Source of the DNA: Takakia lepidozioides
Taxonomy: Eukaryota; Streptophyta; Takakiopsida; Takakiales; Takakiaceae
Assembly: GCA_030704615.1 (NCBI GenBank)
Contig: CM060731.1
Coordinates: 88,332,756 to 88,392,755 of the forward strand
DNA: 60,000 nucleotides
Direction of reading: 5' to 3'
The position numbers and the translations under genes were made by a program. The notes below the pieces were generated by a model, which was given only the letters and a program-made list of their open reading frames with translations, did not search any database and was not told where the DNA came from. How positions within the stretch are numbered: position 1 is the stretch's first letter; every line of letters begins with the position of its first letter. Shown in pieces: positions 1 through 11,269 of the stretch.

Positions 1-652
1 ATATGCCTGGATTTTTTTCAAGCTTTAATGCACCCTTGGCTATACTAGAAGGCTCCGTTACCATATATCCATATGGAAGACAAGTCTGAAAGGCCGTTCT
101 TGGTGTAAGCTTGATCCACAGGATATCCTTGGGTATCCAATTCTTTACCAGTGCAAATTCTCCACGCATATGAGTAAAAACATTCACTTTCCGTTCCTCC
201 CAGCCTTCAAACTCCACTCGTTTAATGGATAGCAACGCTATCACATAAACCAGTGTTGGCAACCAACTAGCTCTCCCTTTACATGCCACTTGATAAATCT
301 TTATCACTCCTTTCTCCAGACCCCACTCTGGATCAGCATCATGCACTATCTTAAGAATGTTTTCCTTGCAACCGTCTGGCAATTCCAAGAACCTCTGAAA
401 GAGTTGTTTGGACAATCTTTCTTTCTCAGTTTCACAGGGAATTTGATTCACATCAAATTCCTTGATTCTCCATCCACCATGATCCCACCAGATGCCTATC
501 ACATCTGGTTGTTCTTGACTCAATTCCCCAGTATGGTCGCCAAATGTCGAGCGGCTTTTACTCACCCATCCCTTCGCTATCCGAGGTGGAAACTCCAAGA
601 TAGAAGAGTTGGATATCTCTAAGTACTCCTCCCGCTCAGAACAATCAGTCAT
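1..652 (-). CDS. Unknown protein, C-terminus off window edge
   Basis: An open frame of 217 codons starts at the ATG whose complement is at 650-652 and runs without a stop to base 1, so the C-terminus is missing. It begins MTDCSEREEYLEISNSS and contains the segments DVIGIWWDHGGWRIKEFDV, DPEWGLEKGVIKIYQVACKG and RVEFEGWEERKVNVFTHMRG. It is rich in charged and aromatic residues, and I see no signal peptide or clear membrane helix. The length, smooth composition and lack of stops argue that it is or recently was coding. I do not recognise the family. In this context a retroelement gag-like frame is as likely as a host gene. No promoter is evident in 653-927, which holds nothing else I can name. 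Confidence 0.5.
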   Translation of the reverse strand, partial: MTDCSEREEYLEISNSSILEFPPRIAKGWVSKSRSTFGDHTGELSQEQPDVIGIWWDHGGWRIKEFDVNQIPCETEKERLSKQLFQRFLELPDGCKENILKIVHDADPEWGLEKGVIKIYQVACKGRASWLPTLVYVIALLSIKRVEFEGWEERKVNVFTHMRGEFALVKNWIPKDILWIKLTPRTAFQTCLPYGYMVTEPSSIAKGALKLEKNPGI

Positions 653-927
653 GACCTACAGCTAGTGTATCATGGGGGTGTTTTCCTATTTCTATTCCTT
701 CTTGCATTCATGTTTAGCATGTTACCTTACTGACCATGATTAAGTATCAGATTGCTTCTGCAATCCACCATGTTCCATCTGCTCAAGCATTCATTCCACA
801 GCTTCACTCAGATCTCTCTACACAGTGTGAGTATGAAATAGGAATCAGATTTATATCTATCATGTTTCAGGCCGAAGCCATGGTGTCTCTATTCTGCCCT
901 ACAGTACATCTCTACAACTTGCATGTA

Positions 928-1427
928 NNNNNNNNNNNNNNNNNNNNNNNNNNNNNNNNNNNNNNNNNNNNNNNNNNNNNNNNNNNNNNNNNNNNNNNNN
1001 NNNNNNNNNNNNNNNNNNNNNNNNNNNNNNNNNNNNNNNNNNNNNNNNNNNNNNNNNNNNNNNNNNNNNNNNNNNNNNNNNNNNNNNNNNNNNNNNNNNN
1101 NNNNNNNNNNNNNNNNNNNNNNNNNNNNNNNNNNNNNNNNNNNNNNNNNNNNNNNNNNNNNNNNNNNNNNNNNNNNNNNNNNNNNNNNNNNNNNNNNNNN
1201 NNNNNNNNNNNNNNNNNNNNNNNNNNNNNNNNNNNNNNNNNNNNNNNNNNNNNNNNNNNNNNNNNNNNNNNNNNNNNNNNNNNNNNNNNNNNNNNNNNNN
1301 NNNNNNNNNNNNNNNNNNNNNNNNNNNNNNNNNNNNNNNNNNNNNNNNNNNNNNNNNNNNNNNNNNNNNNNNNNNNNNNNNNNNNNNNNNNNNNNNNNNN
1401 NNNNNNNNNNNNNNNNNNNNNNNNNNN
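928..1427. other. Assembly gap of 500 N
   Basis: Exactly 500 undetermined bases, probably a placeholder of conventional size rather than a measured length. The left terminus of the CACTA element that fills 1428-12730 is not found in the sequence on either side, so it probably lies in the gap. Confidence 0.95.
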
Positions 1428-1645
1428 GGGCTAGGAACAAACCATACCTTGGGCGCTGCCTCCTCATGCCGGGGGGCAGATCCGGAATGCTGGCGCCGTA
1501 GCACTATGGTCCTTGGCGCAGGACCCACCTTCTTCACATTCGACCCCAGTGCCACTCCCTGTGGTCCCTGCAAAACATATAGTGCCAGCCATGAGTGAGA
1601 GGGCATCCGGGGGGAACAAAACAAACATCTCATTTGGCTTCGATG

Positions 1646-2438
1646 TCATGTTGCAAACAGTAAGGTTAGTTTCACCTGCATGGGCACAGAAGCACTTCCC
1701 CCAACGACCCCATTCTCTCCCGCATTCAAGCTGCCAGTCGGGGTCAGCTTCTGCGTGCTTGTGAAGACACGCACATCCTTGGAGCAAAACAAATCTTGGC
1801 AGTAGGGCCAGACTGTTTCTAAAAGGTAGTCTGAATCGGGCCCCTCACTAACATTGCTAGTAACATCAAATGGCAATGGATGGACCATGTTCAAAGGGGA
1901 GTTCCCTTTCCCCTTGTGTGGTGAATCGTCCACTAAGAGGGTGTTGGATTCGTTAAATCCAGAAAATTCCGACCACACCCACGACAGTCTCTTCTATAAG
2001 TTTTGTACGACAGGCCCTTTGTGGGGTGTGGCTCTGTCGAGGGGTCACACTCCTCTTGTGACCACACAAAGAGGGGAGAACCCTTGACCCCCTGCATCAC
2101 CACTTTCAATATGTCTGCAACATTCCCCTTGGAAGCACAGGACCATATCCCAACGTAGAAATACTGGAAGAGAAGGTTTAAAAACTCCGCAGAGACCTGG
2201 GCCTTGGGAAAACATACTTGTTGGTGGTCAACACCCATGGCCAATGACGCCTCGGGTTGGGCTGAAAGTTAGGAATAGAGTGGCACAGGATCCCGTTCAG
2301 GTCTAGAACAATTAGTTTCGACTTTTCAATGAAAGGAGCTTTTGAAGGGGTGTCACGGGGTCTCACCTCAGTGGGTTGGGAGACAACAGTCACCCCGGAG
2401 GGCAAAGTTTCGGTCCCCCTGCAGCCTGGACCAGGCAA
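1646..2438 (-). pseudogene. FCP1/NIF-like HAD phosphatase domain, frameshifted
   Basis: Read on the minus strand, three successive frames give the landmarks of the plant FCP1-homology (HAD superfamily) domain in order: KLIVLDLNGILC near 2320, RPRSLRSF then LNLLFQYFYVGIWSCAS with NVADIL near 2215-2110, FVWSQEEC near 2060, and FNESNTLLVDDSPHKG near 1945. Plant relatives share the LDLNG form of the DxDx motif, with Asn at the second Asp, and the NETNT..LDDSP block. The domain is broken at least twice: one base at the T run near 2180 (RSF to LNLL), and a second shift near 1990 between YKTYRR and VWSEFSG. FCP1-type enzymes dephosphorylate phosphoserine/threonine, classically on the RNA polymerase II tail; the Asn variant may be inactive. 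It follows the accessory frames of the CACTA element on the same strand, so it is either a captured host domain or part of that gene. Confidence 0.75.
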
Positions 2439-2455
2439 ACTACCACCCTCTCCCC

Positions 2456-2943
2456 CTACAGCTTCCCCTTTTCCCCCATCACCAGCAATGATCCCCCCAC
2501 GTCCATGTCATCCCCACCAACTTGCTGGACCTCTCCCCCTTCAACGAGTGGACCCTGCCCCCCACTATGAATATCATCAACAACAGGCTGGACCTCGGTC
2601 ACATCCCTACCCACTACAATTACTTCCTCCTTGTCAGGTACAATGGTCGCAGCAGGGGGGTCTTCCATACTGCCACCCGTCACACCCCATTTTTGCCCCA
2701 TCATGAGTTCCACTATCTTCTTCAGCTGTGCTTCCATACCCTCTCCCCCTCCGCAGAGAGAGCTACAAGCCTCTCCAGGGCCTCAATGCGGGTTGCCATT
2801 GAGTTCCTCGCTCCCTGCGCATACAAACACCCACCCGTACTGTTAAAAACCAGAAGAAGAGGCCGAATGCGTGGGATTTCAGGCATTTGGAGTTGGCTGG
2901 GTTTGGAATAACACCCATCGTGTACCATGCGTGGGGGACCCAC
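2456..2943 (-). pseudogene. CACTA accessory protein, coiled-coil and acidic/proline linker
   Basis: Two overlapping minus-strand frames, offset by one shift near 2735, join the helix-forming segments RIEALERLVALSAEGE and MEAQLKKIVELMMGQKW. Acidic, glycine- and valine-rich sequence follows and leads into the HAD domain. A short coiled coil at the C-terminal side is typical of CACTA accessory (TnpA/Ptta-like) proteins. The region lies between the Transposase_24-like block and the FCP1-like domain on the same strand, which supports one decayed gene. Exon boundaries cannot be fixed by eye. Confidence 0.4.
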
Positions 2944-3276
2944 ATACCCACCAAATCTTAGTACAACAACAGATTCATGAATGGAAACCGGACTTCAAAA
3001 CATACCTGGCTCAAAACAGACTCGGATGGGATGGCAGTCGCAGCATTCTTTTGCTCCGCCCCGAGCTCGGACAGTGACGGGCTCCGCGCTTTGCATCTTT
3101 TATGTATTTGCCCACCCACACACTGTCAGTACAAAATGCCAGGAGCATATGGACAAAGCACTACATTGCATATCACATAACAACAAATTCTGCACAAGGG
3201 ATAAAACCCACTCGTGGGTGTCTCTTCCATCACAACATGCCACAATGTAAGAGCAACGATAAGGGGGTGTGGGAGA

Positions 3277-4113
3277 TTACCAAACGGGCTGCTTGGCCTG
3301 CAACTCCTTCCGGCCCCAACGCGAGGGGTTCGTGACACAAGCACGCACTTGCTTCATCCCTTCGGCCTTTGCAAGTCCACGAGGGGACTCCCAGTAGGCA
3401 ACAAGCTTATCCCAATAGGCGGGTTCAATGTTCACTGGCCTCACACCAGTCTGCGCCCATTTATCTTTCAATTTTTCTCTTTCTCCTTTCATTATCTTCC
3501 CACATTGCTTGACTATAAAATCACGATTGGCAGGGATAGGTGTGTACTCGTACATTCCATTTATGCCCTCTATTACTGTTGACATGGCACTTTGGGACTG
3601 CTGGTCAATGTCTTGTACGCTTGAGTCAAGGTAACGCAATGCCAGGCCACGCAAATCACGCTGCCACTATTCCTTACCTTCGCAACCAACATTGATGACT
3701 CCATTTCCATGCACCTCCACCTTGTGGCGCTTTAGCCCTGCAGCCACCCTTCCCTCTCCATCTCCTTCCCATTTTTTCATGGCATGGCGTCGTTCCTTCC
3801 TCAGCTCTGATGACCGTTTCCTGCCCCCATGCTCTGGAGCAGCGCCGTCGTGCGTTGTGGGGGGTGACGTATGTGTGCCAGAGGGGGGAGGGCCGTATGG
3901 AGATGTGGGAGGCCCCCATTGTGACGTGCCAGCATCAGGAAGCCAGCGCCACGACCCCAAAGCAGGGGGGGCTCCCCATGGTGCACTTTGCTGTGGAGAC
4001 CATCCGGCAAGGGGTGGGTGCCAAGGTTGGTGTTGGTTGGCATTGTATGGTGGCTGTGAGTGCTTTGCTGTAGCTTCACTCCCCTTCCGCTGCCAAAAAC
4101 ATCCCACACACAA
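3277..4113 (-). pseudogene. CACTA accessory (Transposase_24/Ptta-like) protein
   Basis: The upstream half (4113-3670) is rich in Pro, Trp, Gly and His and ends in a basic stretch with RKRSSELRKERRHAMKKW. After an in-frame stop near 3667 the frame continues (3654-3277) with a helical segment and the block GVRPVNIEPAYWDKLVAYW followed by ESPRGLAKAEGMKQVRA and SRWGRKELQAK. This order (Trp-containing 'W..lv.yW.s' then a conserved basic tail) matches the Transposase_24 or plant Ptta/En-Spm accessory domain. These proteins probably bind the subterminal repeats of the element. The internal stop and missing exons make it a pseudogene. The family call rests on pattern only. Confidence 0.5.
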
Positions 4114-4619
4114 GGTGCATCAGCTGTACTCCTACTGAAGACAACGTCACCAGAGCACAAACCATCCCACAACCACAACCACAAGCAGCAAACCTCAAAC
4201 CCACTCCCCTGCAGCGCAAGTGCCAAAAAATGAAAAGGAGAGGGACAAAATGTCCTCATAACATGTGCGGCCATTCCTTGGTGAAGAAGCGGAATGTGGA
4301 TGGGTTCACATCAGTACCACATGAAACTTACCAAGAAACATAACATCCATCCGGGTTTTCCACATATCCAGTAGACATCTATTCACACAATGCTGGCCGT
4401 ATGTGCTTGCCCAGCGACGGAGCCCCAAAAGGCCTAAAGACTCTCAATGTTGGTAAACACAGGTGCATGCACAATTCAATTGATAGCTTGGATATCCGGT
4501 GGTCTGTCTGGTGATAGCACCCTGGGTAGTGAATCAGACAATGAATATTGTGTTTGTGGAGCCCACAGAACGGGCAATAGCACTCTCTCATCCCTCTCAA
4601 CTTCTGTTTGTTGTCCAAA

Positions 4620-5770
4620 GGTAGGCTTCCTCACCAAAGTTTGAATTTCAGTCTGGTGCACACAGTGGGTAGACCCTTCAGGTCATCCAAGATGTCCTCC
4701 CCCATGTCACAATGTGGAAACAGGTTCAGGGATGTTTTCTGCCTAACTTCTTTTTCATTACACAATTTTGTGGCAGCACACATGGCTTTGGACACTACAG
4801 TCTCTAAGTCACATGGTTCCAGCAGGGTCAAGACTTGCCGGTCCACATTCAGATCCTTGAGAGTCTCTTCTAGTCTCTTCTGCCAGGACTTGGCCTGTTT
4901 GGCTGTGCGGTCCTGTTTCCAAGATATAGAGTCGATTAACTTACGATATCTGGTGTAAAGACATGTGTTGCAACAGACTCCACCATCTCACCTTGAATTC
5001 ATCTCCTCGGGAGGTTATGAAAGGGATGCCAAACTCACCATGAATAGCCACATTGGTTGTTTTGGAGCATGCGGACATCCACTCCTTAAGCACCCCCACT
5101 TGGTAGGATACTGCAGACCTAGCCTCGTTGGAGTTATCAACCCATATAGCAAATGCGTACTCCAACGTAGGTCCAATGACGTGACAAAGCAACATTTCCT
5201 TGACCTAAAAATTAGTCCCTCTGCACACAGTGGTAGACCCTTCGGTTTTTCCACGATGTCCTCCCCCATGTCACAGACTGAAAACATGTTCAGGGATGTT
5301 TTCTGCCTAACTTCAAGTTCATTACACATTTTTTCTGGTAGCACTCACTTCTGTGGACACTACAGTCTCTAAGTTGCATTTATCCAGCAGGATGAAGACG
5401 TGCGGGTCCACACTCAGATCCTTGAGAGTCAGTTCTACTGTCTTCTGCCAGGACTTGGCCTATTTGGCTAGACGGTCCTGTTTCCAAGATATAGAGTCGA
5501 TTAACTTACGATATCTGGTGTGAAGACATGTGTTGCAACAAACAACACCATCTCACCTTCAATTAATCTCTGCAAGAGCTTAAGGAAGGGATGCCACACC
5601 CACCCCGAACTGCCACATTGGTTGTTTTGGAGCATGCGGACATCCACTCCTTAAGCACCCCCACTTGGAAGGATTATGCAGACCTACCCTGGTTGGAGTT
5701 TTGAACCCATGATATAGCAAATGCGTACTCCAAGGCAAGTCCAGAAAGCGAGGTTTTCTTGACCTCAAAG
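4620..5770 (-). repeat. Tandem duplication (about 2 x 560 bp) of coding-like sequence
   Basis: The stretches 4655-5200 and 5215-5770 are diverged direct repeats. Both contain the same runs on the plus strand, for example GATGTCCTCCCCCATGTCAC, ACTTACGATATCTGGTGT and CATTGGTTGTTTTGGAGCAT. On the minus strand both contain coding-like segments such as LKEWMSACSKTTNVAIHGEF (copy at 5195-4941) and LRSGCPHAPKQPMW in another frame. The duplicated piece lies between the acidic N-terminal frame at 6.2 kb and the proline-rich frame at 4.1 kb, so it may be a duplicated exon of the accessory gene. I do not recognise the protein. Confidence 0.6.
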
Positions 5771-5794
5771 TTAATCCCTCTACAGTGGAACAAT

Positions 5795-6232
5795 TCAGTG
5801 AGACTCAGCGCTTTGCCCTTCCTGTTTGAACAACTTTATGGATATGTGCATCCCAGTTTCAGTTTGAGGAGAACTCAACGCCCAGAAAACTTGAACACGA
5901 GTAGGGGTAGAACTCACCCCTTGCACAGCGGGTTTGTGTCGTTTGCGCATCTTCTGGAGAGACTCTGCAGATGGAGGTGCAGTTTCCACCAAACTATCCT
6001 CCACATCGTCGTCACCACCCATGCTGTACTCGCTTGTGTCAGAATCCGAGCTCGAAGACTGCCCACCGTGCCGCCTTCCCTCTCGCATCGAGGCCATCTT
6101 CAGTGGATTCAGTCGAGCCAAGCGGGGGCTCCTTCGCACCGCGGGGCTGGAATGTGCAGAAGTGGGAGGAGGCGATGCTGCCTCGGCGGTCGAACGCTTC
6201 TTACTAGGCATGGACATAGACCATGAAAGACA
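5795..6232 (-). CDS. N-terminal frame of CACTA accessory protein (putative)
   Basis: Within a longer minus-strand open frame, the ATG near 6210 gives MPSKKRSTAEAASPPP followed by a Ser/Pro/Arg-rich stretch, then an acidic Ser-rich stretch (SSSSDSDTSEYSMGGDDD) and a basic segment (LQKMRKRHKPAVQG). This looks like the disordered, nuclear-targeted start of a DNA-binding accessory protein. It is the first exon-like frame divergent from the transposase at 8.2 kb. A C run of about 17 bases at 6302 lies just upstream of this start. There are no homologues I can name. Confidence 0.4.
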   Translation of the reverse strand, partial: CLSWSMSMPSKKRSTAEAASPPPTSAHSSPAVRRSPRLARLNPLKMASMREGRRHGGQSSSSDSDTSEYSMGGDDDVEDSLVETAPPSAESLQKMRKRHKPAVQGVSSTPTRVQVFWALSSPQTETGMHISIKLFKQEGQSAESH

Positions 6233-6429
6233 AAGACGAGCGAGGAAGACCAAGACATGCAAAGGAGGAAAGAAGGACAAAGAGGGGGGAGTGTGATCAC
6301 ACCCCCCCCCCCCCCCCCAAACTTGGGTGAAGATCCGGCCGTTGTTGATTTCAAATAGGAACACGTGTCGTGCATCCGACACTATGGCCTTTTTTACTTT
6401 GAGACGTTTCAAAATAACCACTTACAATC

Positions 6430-8220
6430 CTCCAGACAACTAGATGTAGTGATTCACACAACTGACATGGATCCGTTAACTTTATTTCATTCAAAATTGG
6501 GCGAAGGAAACACACTGCAACGATGCCGTGTATGGCTCCGCTTTACATGCATTCTTGGAGAAAATGCGCATGATCAGAGAGAAGTGAACACAGTGCTCTG
6601 CCAAATAATTCAGCAAAATCAAACTCAACTATAGTGGTTCTCCCATCGCAGAGAAGGGTCCATTCGACATCCATCGCACCATGCCAGGTTGAGGTCCTCA
6701 CACACACACCTGCACACCGAGAATTTGCGAACCCACATCAGCTGGGAGAACATGGAAATTACCCCGTGGATCACATGCAAGCATGAATGGGAAATGGAAG
6801 GAGAATTGCATGGGAGATTTTGGTGTACATGCGCGACGTGCAACTCTGTCTACATACTCCATAAGTCACTGTCCCAAGACCTAAGTGGACAGGGGAGGCC
6901 GGTGAGTCTGTACCACAAATGGTAGTCATACAGCAGAGGGTACTGCCGCCCAACTCGCAAAAGCCGCCGGCTGCAGGATGTTAGGCATGCGAACTCCGGC
7001 ACAACACACCTCCTCTGCACCCAACTCCATCCCAACCAGTGCAAAACAACCGTGCATGCATTGACTGCCCTCTGGCTTTCTCTCTAGGCATTTGGGGGTC
7101 TGCGATCTGCTACACGTAAGTGTCTTTGAAGGCGACGATCAAAGGATCCGATCACTTGCAGTTGTTGTCTCAAGGGCAGCATTGCAAGAATCGCAATTAA
7201 GTAAGAAAGATGGTGGAAGAAGCTGCAAACTGCAAATGAGTGAAGTGGTAGGGCGATGCTCCATTCTTTACATGCTCCCCTTCCCGCCATGGTGATAGAG
7301 CCACACAAATGGACTCCCTTCCCGCCACGGTGCAATTTCAAGGCAACGGAACAGGATTGTCCGCCGAAACGTGATTTGGAGAGCGCGGCCGAATCCGTGA
7401 TGGAATTCGACCTTCCAATACATGATTCCTCAATCCATTTCGCTCTTCCGCTGAGGGTGGCATGGGGAAAACTACCCCCTGCTACAAACTTTTGATCATA
7501 ATGCGATTTTGAGAGAGGAATCGATGCAGGCGGAAATTGTGTAGACGATGACCGGCGATGACTGGAATTCATTGCGCATGGCCTGAGACAAGTGGTGCAG
7601 GTTCTGGCCTTGTAGTCGGGTTGTTCACACTTCAATGCACACATTTGATATACATTCAACCATATGCCCAAGATCACGACGTCCTGAATCGTGAAAATTG
7701 AAATTCCACGTACGTCCTCCAATTCCTCACACACACACGAACTGTAGAGGCAGGTGGTTTTCGAGGATGTCGTTGTAAGAGTCGATTTTGGTCATTTCTC
7801 TCAATGTCTTGTTGAAAAGATTCCAGTTATGATGGCTTTTAAATGGTTTGCTGTTGAGTGTAACTTTCCATCATGTTCTGGAATCTGAATCTGAAATAAA
7901 ATGTCAACTATCTTCTCTGCCAAAGGATGTGCGGCTGAACCTTTCAAATTGAGATTGCGGGAGGAGGGAATTGACAGTAGTGAAATGGGAGTGACAGAGC
8001 CAAATTGAGGAGTCTCTGCAGAGGAGAATCCGGCCCCCTGCAACGGCGTGCACAAACTGCATTGCAGAGGCTCCCCAACAAAAATGACTTCCCCTCGCCC
8101 ATGCGGAGGACTTCCACTTAATCACCCTTGTAGATAGAACACCCGGGATGACAGGTTGTGGGAAAGAGAAGTGGCACGTGCCCGAGCTCTTGGGCTTTCA
8201 AGGATGTCATGCCCATGTGA
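6430..8220. other. Central region between divergent CACTA genes
   Basis: About 1.8 kb separates the minus-strand accessory frames from the plus-strand transposase. The open frames here (for example 7084-7734 on the minus strand) have uneven composition and no recognisable motif; I treat them as chance. The region should hold the promoters of both gene sets, but I see no convincing TATA box or repeated motif. Confidence 0.35.
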
Positions 8221-8223
8221 ACG

Positions 8224-9813
8224 TTGTTTGGGCACTACAATAGATCTGAGGACGGTGTGTGCACACATCTCCTTCACCACAAAAGACATGAAGCATTTCG
8301 GGTGTGGATTGGAGATGGACCTGTAGACTCCGACGACGAGGAGTGGGCACAATTGGACAATGCACACCCCCGGGGGAGCCATACAGACAGGCCAGACCAG
8401 GACTATGTCATGGGCGCAGGACATGAACCAGGCATGGACGGAGGGGTGGAGATTACTCGAATGTTGCAGGAAGCATTCCACATCATGGACGATGATGAAG
8501 AGGGGGACGGCACTGGGACAACTGGGAATGGTGATGACGCAGGAAATGAAGGCATTCAGGTGGGGGAAGGCATGGAAGGAGGTGGAGATGGAGATGAGAA
8601 TTCGACGCACATGACACTAGAAGAAGCATGTGTGCCACTATACGAGGGATGCAAATCCACGAAGCTTGCTGCCACCATGCTGTTGATGAATCTGTGCACA
8701 ACCCACGATGTCTTAGACCATTTTGTGGACGAGTTGTCCTCTTTGCTTCGGTTGAACTTGCTTCCACAACCAAATGAAATGCCAAAAAGCTGTCACATGG
8801 CCAACAAAATGATTGGGAAGCTCGGCCTCAACTACGTGAAGATACATGCATGTCCAAAAGGACATGTACTTTTTAGAAGAGAGTACAAGGACCCTATGGA
8901 GTGCCCCAAATGCGGTGCAGCCCGGTACCATGATGTGGGCAGGTTACAACAACCAGCCAAGGTGTTGAGGCACTTTCCCCTTATCCCCCGTCTACTACGA
9001 ATGTACAAATGCAAGACCATTAGTGAGCTCATGACTTGGCATTCCAGGAATGCCTCAAACGATGGTTTGGTAAGGCATGTCCCAGATTCCCTTGCATGGA
9101 AGCATATAGATGCAACTTGGCCCGATTTCGCCGAGGACCCACGCAATGTGCGATTGGCTGTATCTACGGATGGAGTAAACCCATACGGATCAAAGAGCTG
9201 CACATAGTCCACATGGCCCGTGCAGTTGGTGGCATACAACCTGCCACCATGGTTGACAACAAAGAAATTCTTTGTCATGTTGTCTCTCTTGATTCCAGGC
9301 AAGGAGTCTGTGACAAATGCAAACATAGATGTGTATTTGCAACCATTGATTGAAGAGCTACAAGAACTATGGATTGGAGTTGGAGCTTACGACATTTTGA
9401 AACCAGTAGGGCAACGGAGTTTCACCCTCCGTGCCATACTCATGTGGTCAATCCACGATTTCCCTGCATATGGCCTTGTTGCGGGTTGCAGGACCAAGGG
9501 CTACAAATGGTGCCCCATTTGTGGGCCCTATGTGGATTCACGGCACTCAAAGCCATTGGGGAAGATAGTATATATGGGGCATTGATGTTACCTTGCAAGA
9601 AACCGCCCCTACCGACGAGCAGGAAGACACTTCAATGGATGTGTTGAAAGGAGAATGGCACCAAATGCTGTGACACCAGAGGAGACATTGCAATTTGCAA
9701 AGGAGAAAGAGGCATTCATGGAGATTGGAGGGAGAGAAGGAAGTAGTGCGGATCCAGCCATGGAGCACGGGGTGAAGCGCCGGACAATCCTTTGGGATTT
9801 GCCATACTGGAAG
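8224..9813 (+). pseudogene. CACTA transposase, tnp2 (Transposase_21) part
   Basis: One frame runs through two in-frame stops. It has an acidic N-terminal part, then the zinc-ribbon-like HACPKGHVLFRREY..CPKCG (near 8850-8920), LRMYKCKTISELMTWH, LAVSTDGVNPYGSKS, YNLPPWL, DVYLQPLIEELQELW and HDFPAYGLVAGC..KWCPICG. These are the ordered hallmarks of the tnp2 (Transposase_21) domain, whose D of STDG is part of the catalytic triad. The first stop is TAG at 9205-9207, where homologues continue with S.WPV. The second is TGA at 9583-9585, where an Arg (CGA) is expected. The exon ends at 9813 with YWK followed by a GT donor. The first codon is uncertain: no ATG at the start of the frame is convincing, so an upstream exon may exist. 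Confidence 0.9.
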
Positions 9814-10076
9814 GTGCATGAATTCCCCCCCCCCCCATTCACTCACTTTCTTTCACATTGTGCTTCCTGGAATTACCTTTACTGTCAGGAGTCCTTCCAC
9901 CAACTCCTAAGTCAATGTAACTACTATGCAGTAAATGTTGAAGTCATACACCTCACTGTGGAGAGGATCGTGCAGTTGTTGAAAGTAGAACGTAGTAACA
10001 TGGACAACTTCTGCCACATATTCTACTATTTTTGCCCATGGAACTTGGTCTCATGGGAGGACATCTGGCATTTCAG
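9814..10076 (+). other. Intron in CACTA transposase
   Basis: The donor AAG|GTGCATG at 9813/9814 and the acceptor TTTCAG|GACCTC at 10076/10077 are both in phase 0. Removing the intron joins WDLPYWK to DLLQRYLLDPMHCEKN, which restores the conserved 'LPYW.dl..RH.LDvMHieKN' block of tnp2 proteins. The intron holds a C run near 9830. Confidence 0.75.
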
Positions 10077-10984
10077 GACCTCTTGCAGCGGTACCTCTTG
10101 GACCCCATGCATTGTGAGAAGAACTTCTACAAGAACATTCTGAAGACGATCTTTGGGGAGAAGGATACGATAAACGTACGAAAGGACATGGAGATTGAAG
10201 GGTTACAGTCACATCTGTGGCTAAGGCCTGATCCAAATAGACCTCGCAAAGTGCTCATGCCAGCAGCATCATACGTCCTGACCAAATCAGAGCAAGAGCA
10301 CTTTTTGAAGACATTGGGAGCCATCAAAGTGCCAACCGGTTTCTCGGGTGCTTTCCAAAAGCACGCCATGAACAAGAAATGGTCGGGGATGAAGTCACAT
10401 GATCTACACGTGATGATGCAGCAGATTTTGCCAGTGTGCATTTGGGGTACGATGGCGCTGGGTCCTCGAACGGCCATAATGCGTGTAAGTCGAGTGTTTA
10501 GGAAGATTTGTGCGAAGGTGTGGGATCCGAGGGACATTACATCGTTGCGTGAGGATGTGGCTATGACCCTTTGTTTGCTGGAGAAAGAATTCCCTCCATC
10601 ATTCTTTGACGTCATGACGCACTTGCTAGTGCATCTTGTAGAGGAGCTGCATGTGTGTGGGCCCGTAGCCAGCCGTTGGATGTACCCCATGGAGAGGTAC
10701 ATGAGGATCTGAAGGGGTATGTACGCAACATGGCATGGCCAGAGGGGAGTATGGCGGAGGGCTACATCTGCGACGAAGCCTTGGGCTTCATGACAGAGTA
10801 TATGTCTTCATTTGATGCAACACAACGACGGGTGTGGGACGAGAACGAGGAAGAAGGAGTTGTAGGCGAGGTCCTAGAAGGTGGTGGAACAAAGCGTGCC
10901 ATGAGCCCGCGCCTTCGGGATGTGGCACATGATTATGTGCTGAACAACACAACAACCATGACACCATGGAGACAGTGGGTGTAA
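10077..10984 (+). pseudogene. CACTA transposase, DUF4218 part
   Basis: The exon begins DLLQRYLLDPMHCEKNFYKN and continues through MKSHDLHVMMQQILPVCI and LVEELHVCGPVASRWMYPME, the signature of DUF4218 (the C-terminal region of tnp2 transposases). After PMERYM the frame is broken: the expected R.LKGYVRN continues one base out of phase near 10709, with HEDLKGYVRNMAWPEGSMAEGYI in the next frame ending at 10984. So there is a one-base deletion here, on top of the two stops upstream. The last readable motif is YVLNNTTTMTPW, which in relatives leads by way of an intron or linker to DUF4216. Confidence 0.85.
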
Positions 10985-11269
10985 ACTTACATCCCTCCTG
11001 TGCTTTTCTTAATGGTCTTTGTATGCTGGAATCACCTATACTGTCACAAGTCATTCCGGCCACTATGGGAGTGGGATCGTGTACGAACAGGGTGCTTCAG
11101 ACGACTTCAGAGGGTGTTTCGTAGTTGGTGTTGTTGCTTGCAAGTGATTATGAAGTAGGCTACATCACTACAGTGTGCTTGAAAGGGCACAATCTGCATG
11201 TGGCATGCATGTACAGTATGGTGTTGGTCAGGGGGACTGAGTTGCAGCTTCTATTTGGTTTCTGCCAGA

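Noticed and set aside
736-1633. Open frames running through the N gap on both strands
   Set aside because: They exist only because N codons are not stops; the flanking residues do not form a protein.
6302-6318. C run of about 17 bases as a regulatory or recombination signal
   Set aside because: Simple homopolymer; its length may be a sequencing or assembly artefact.
7084-7734. 216-codon minus-strand frame in the CACTA centre
   Set aside because: Mixed composition, no motif, and no support from position or from repeats elsewhere.
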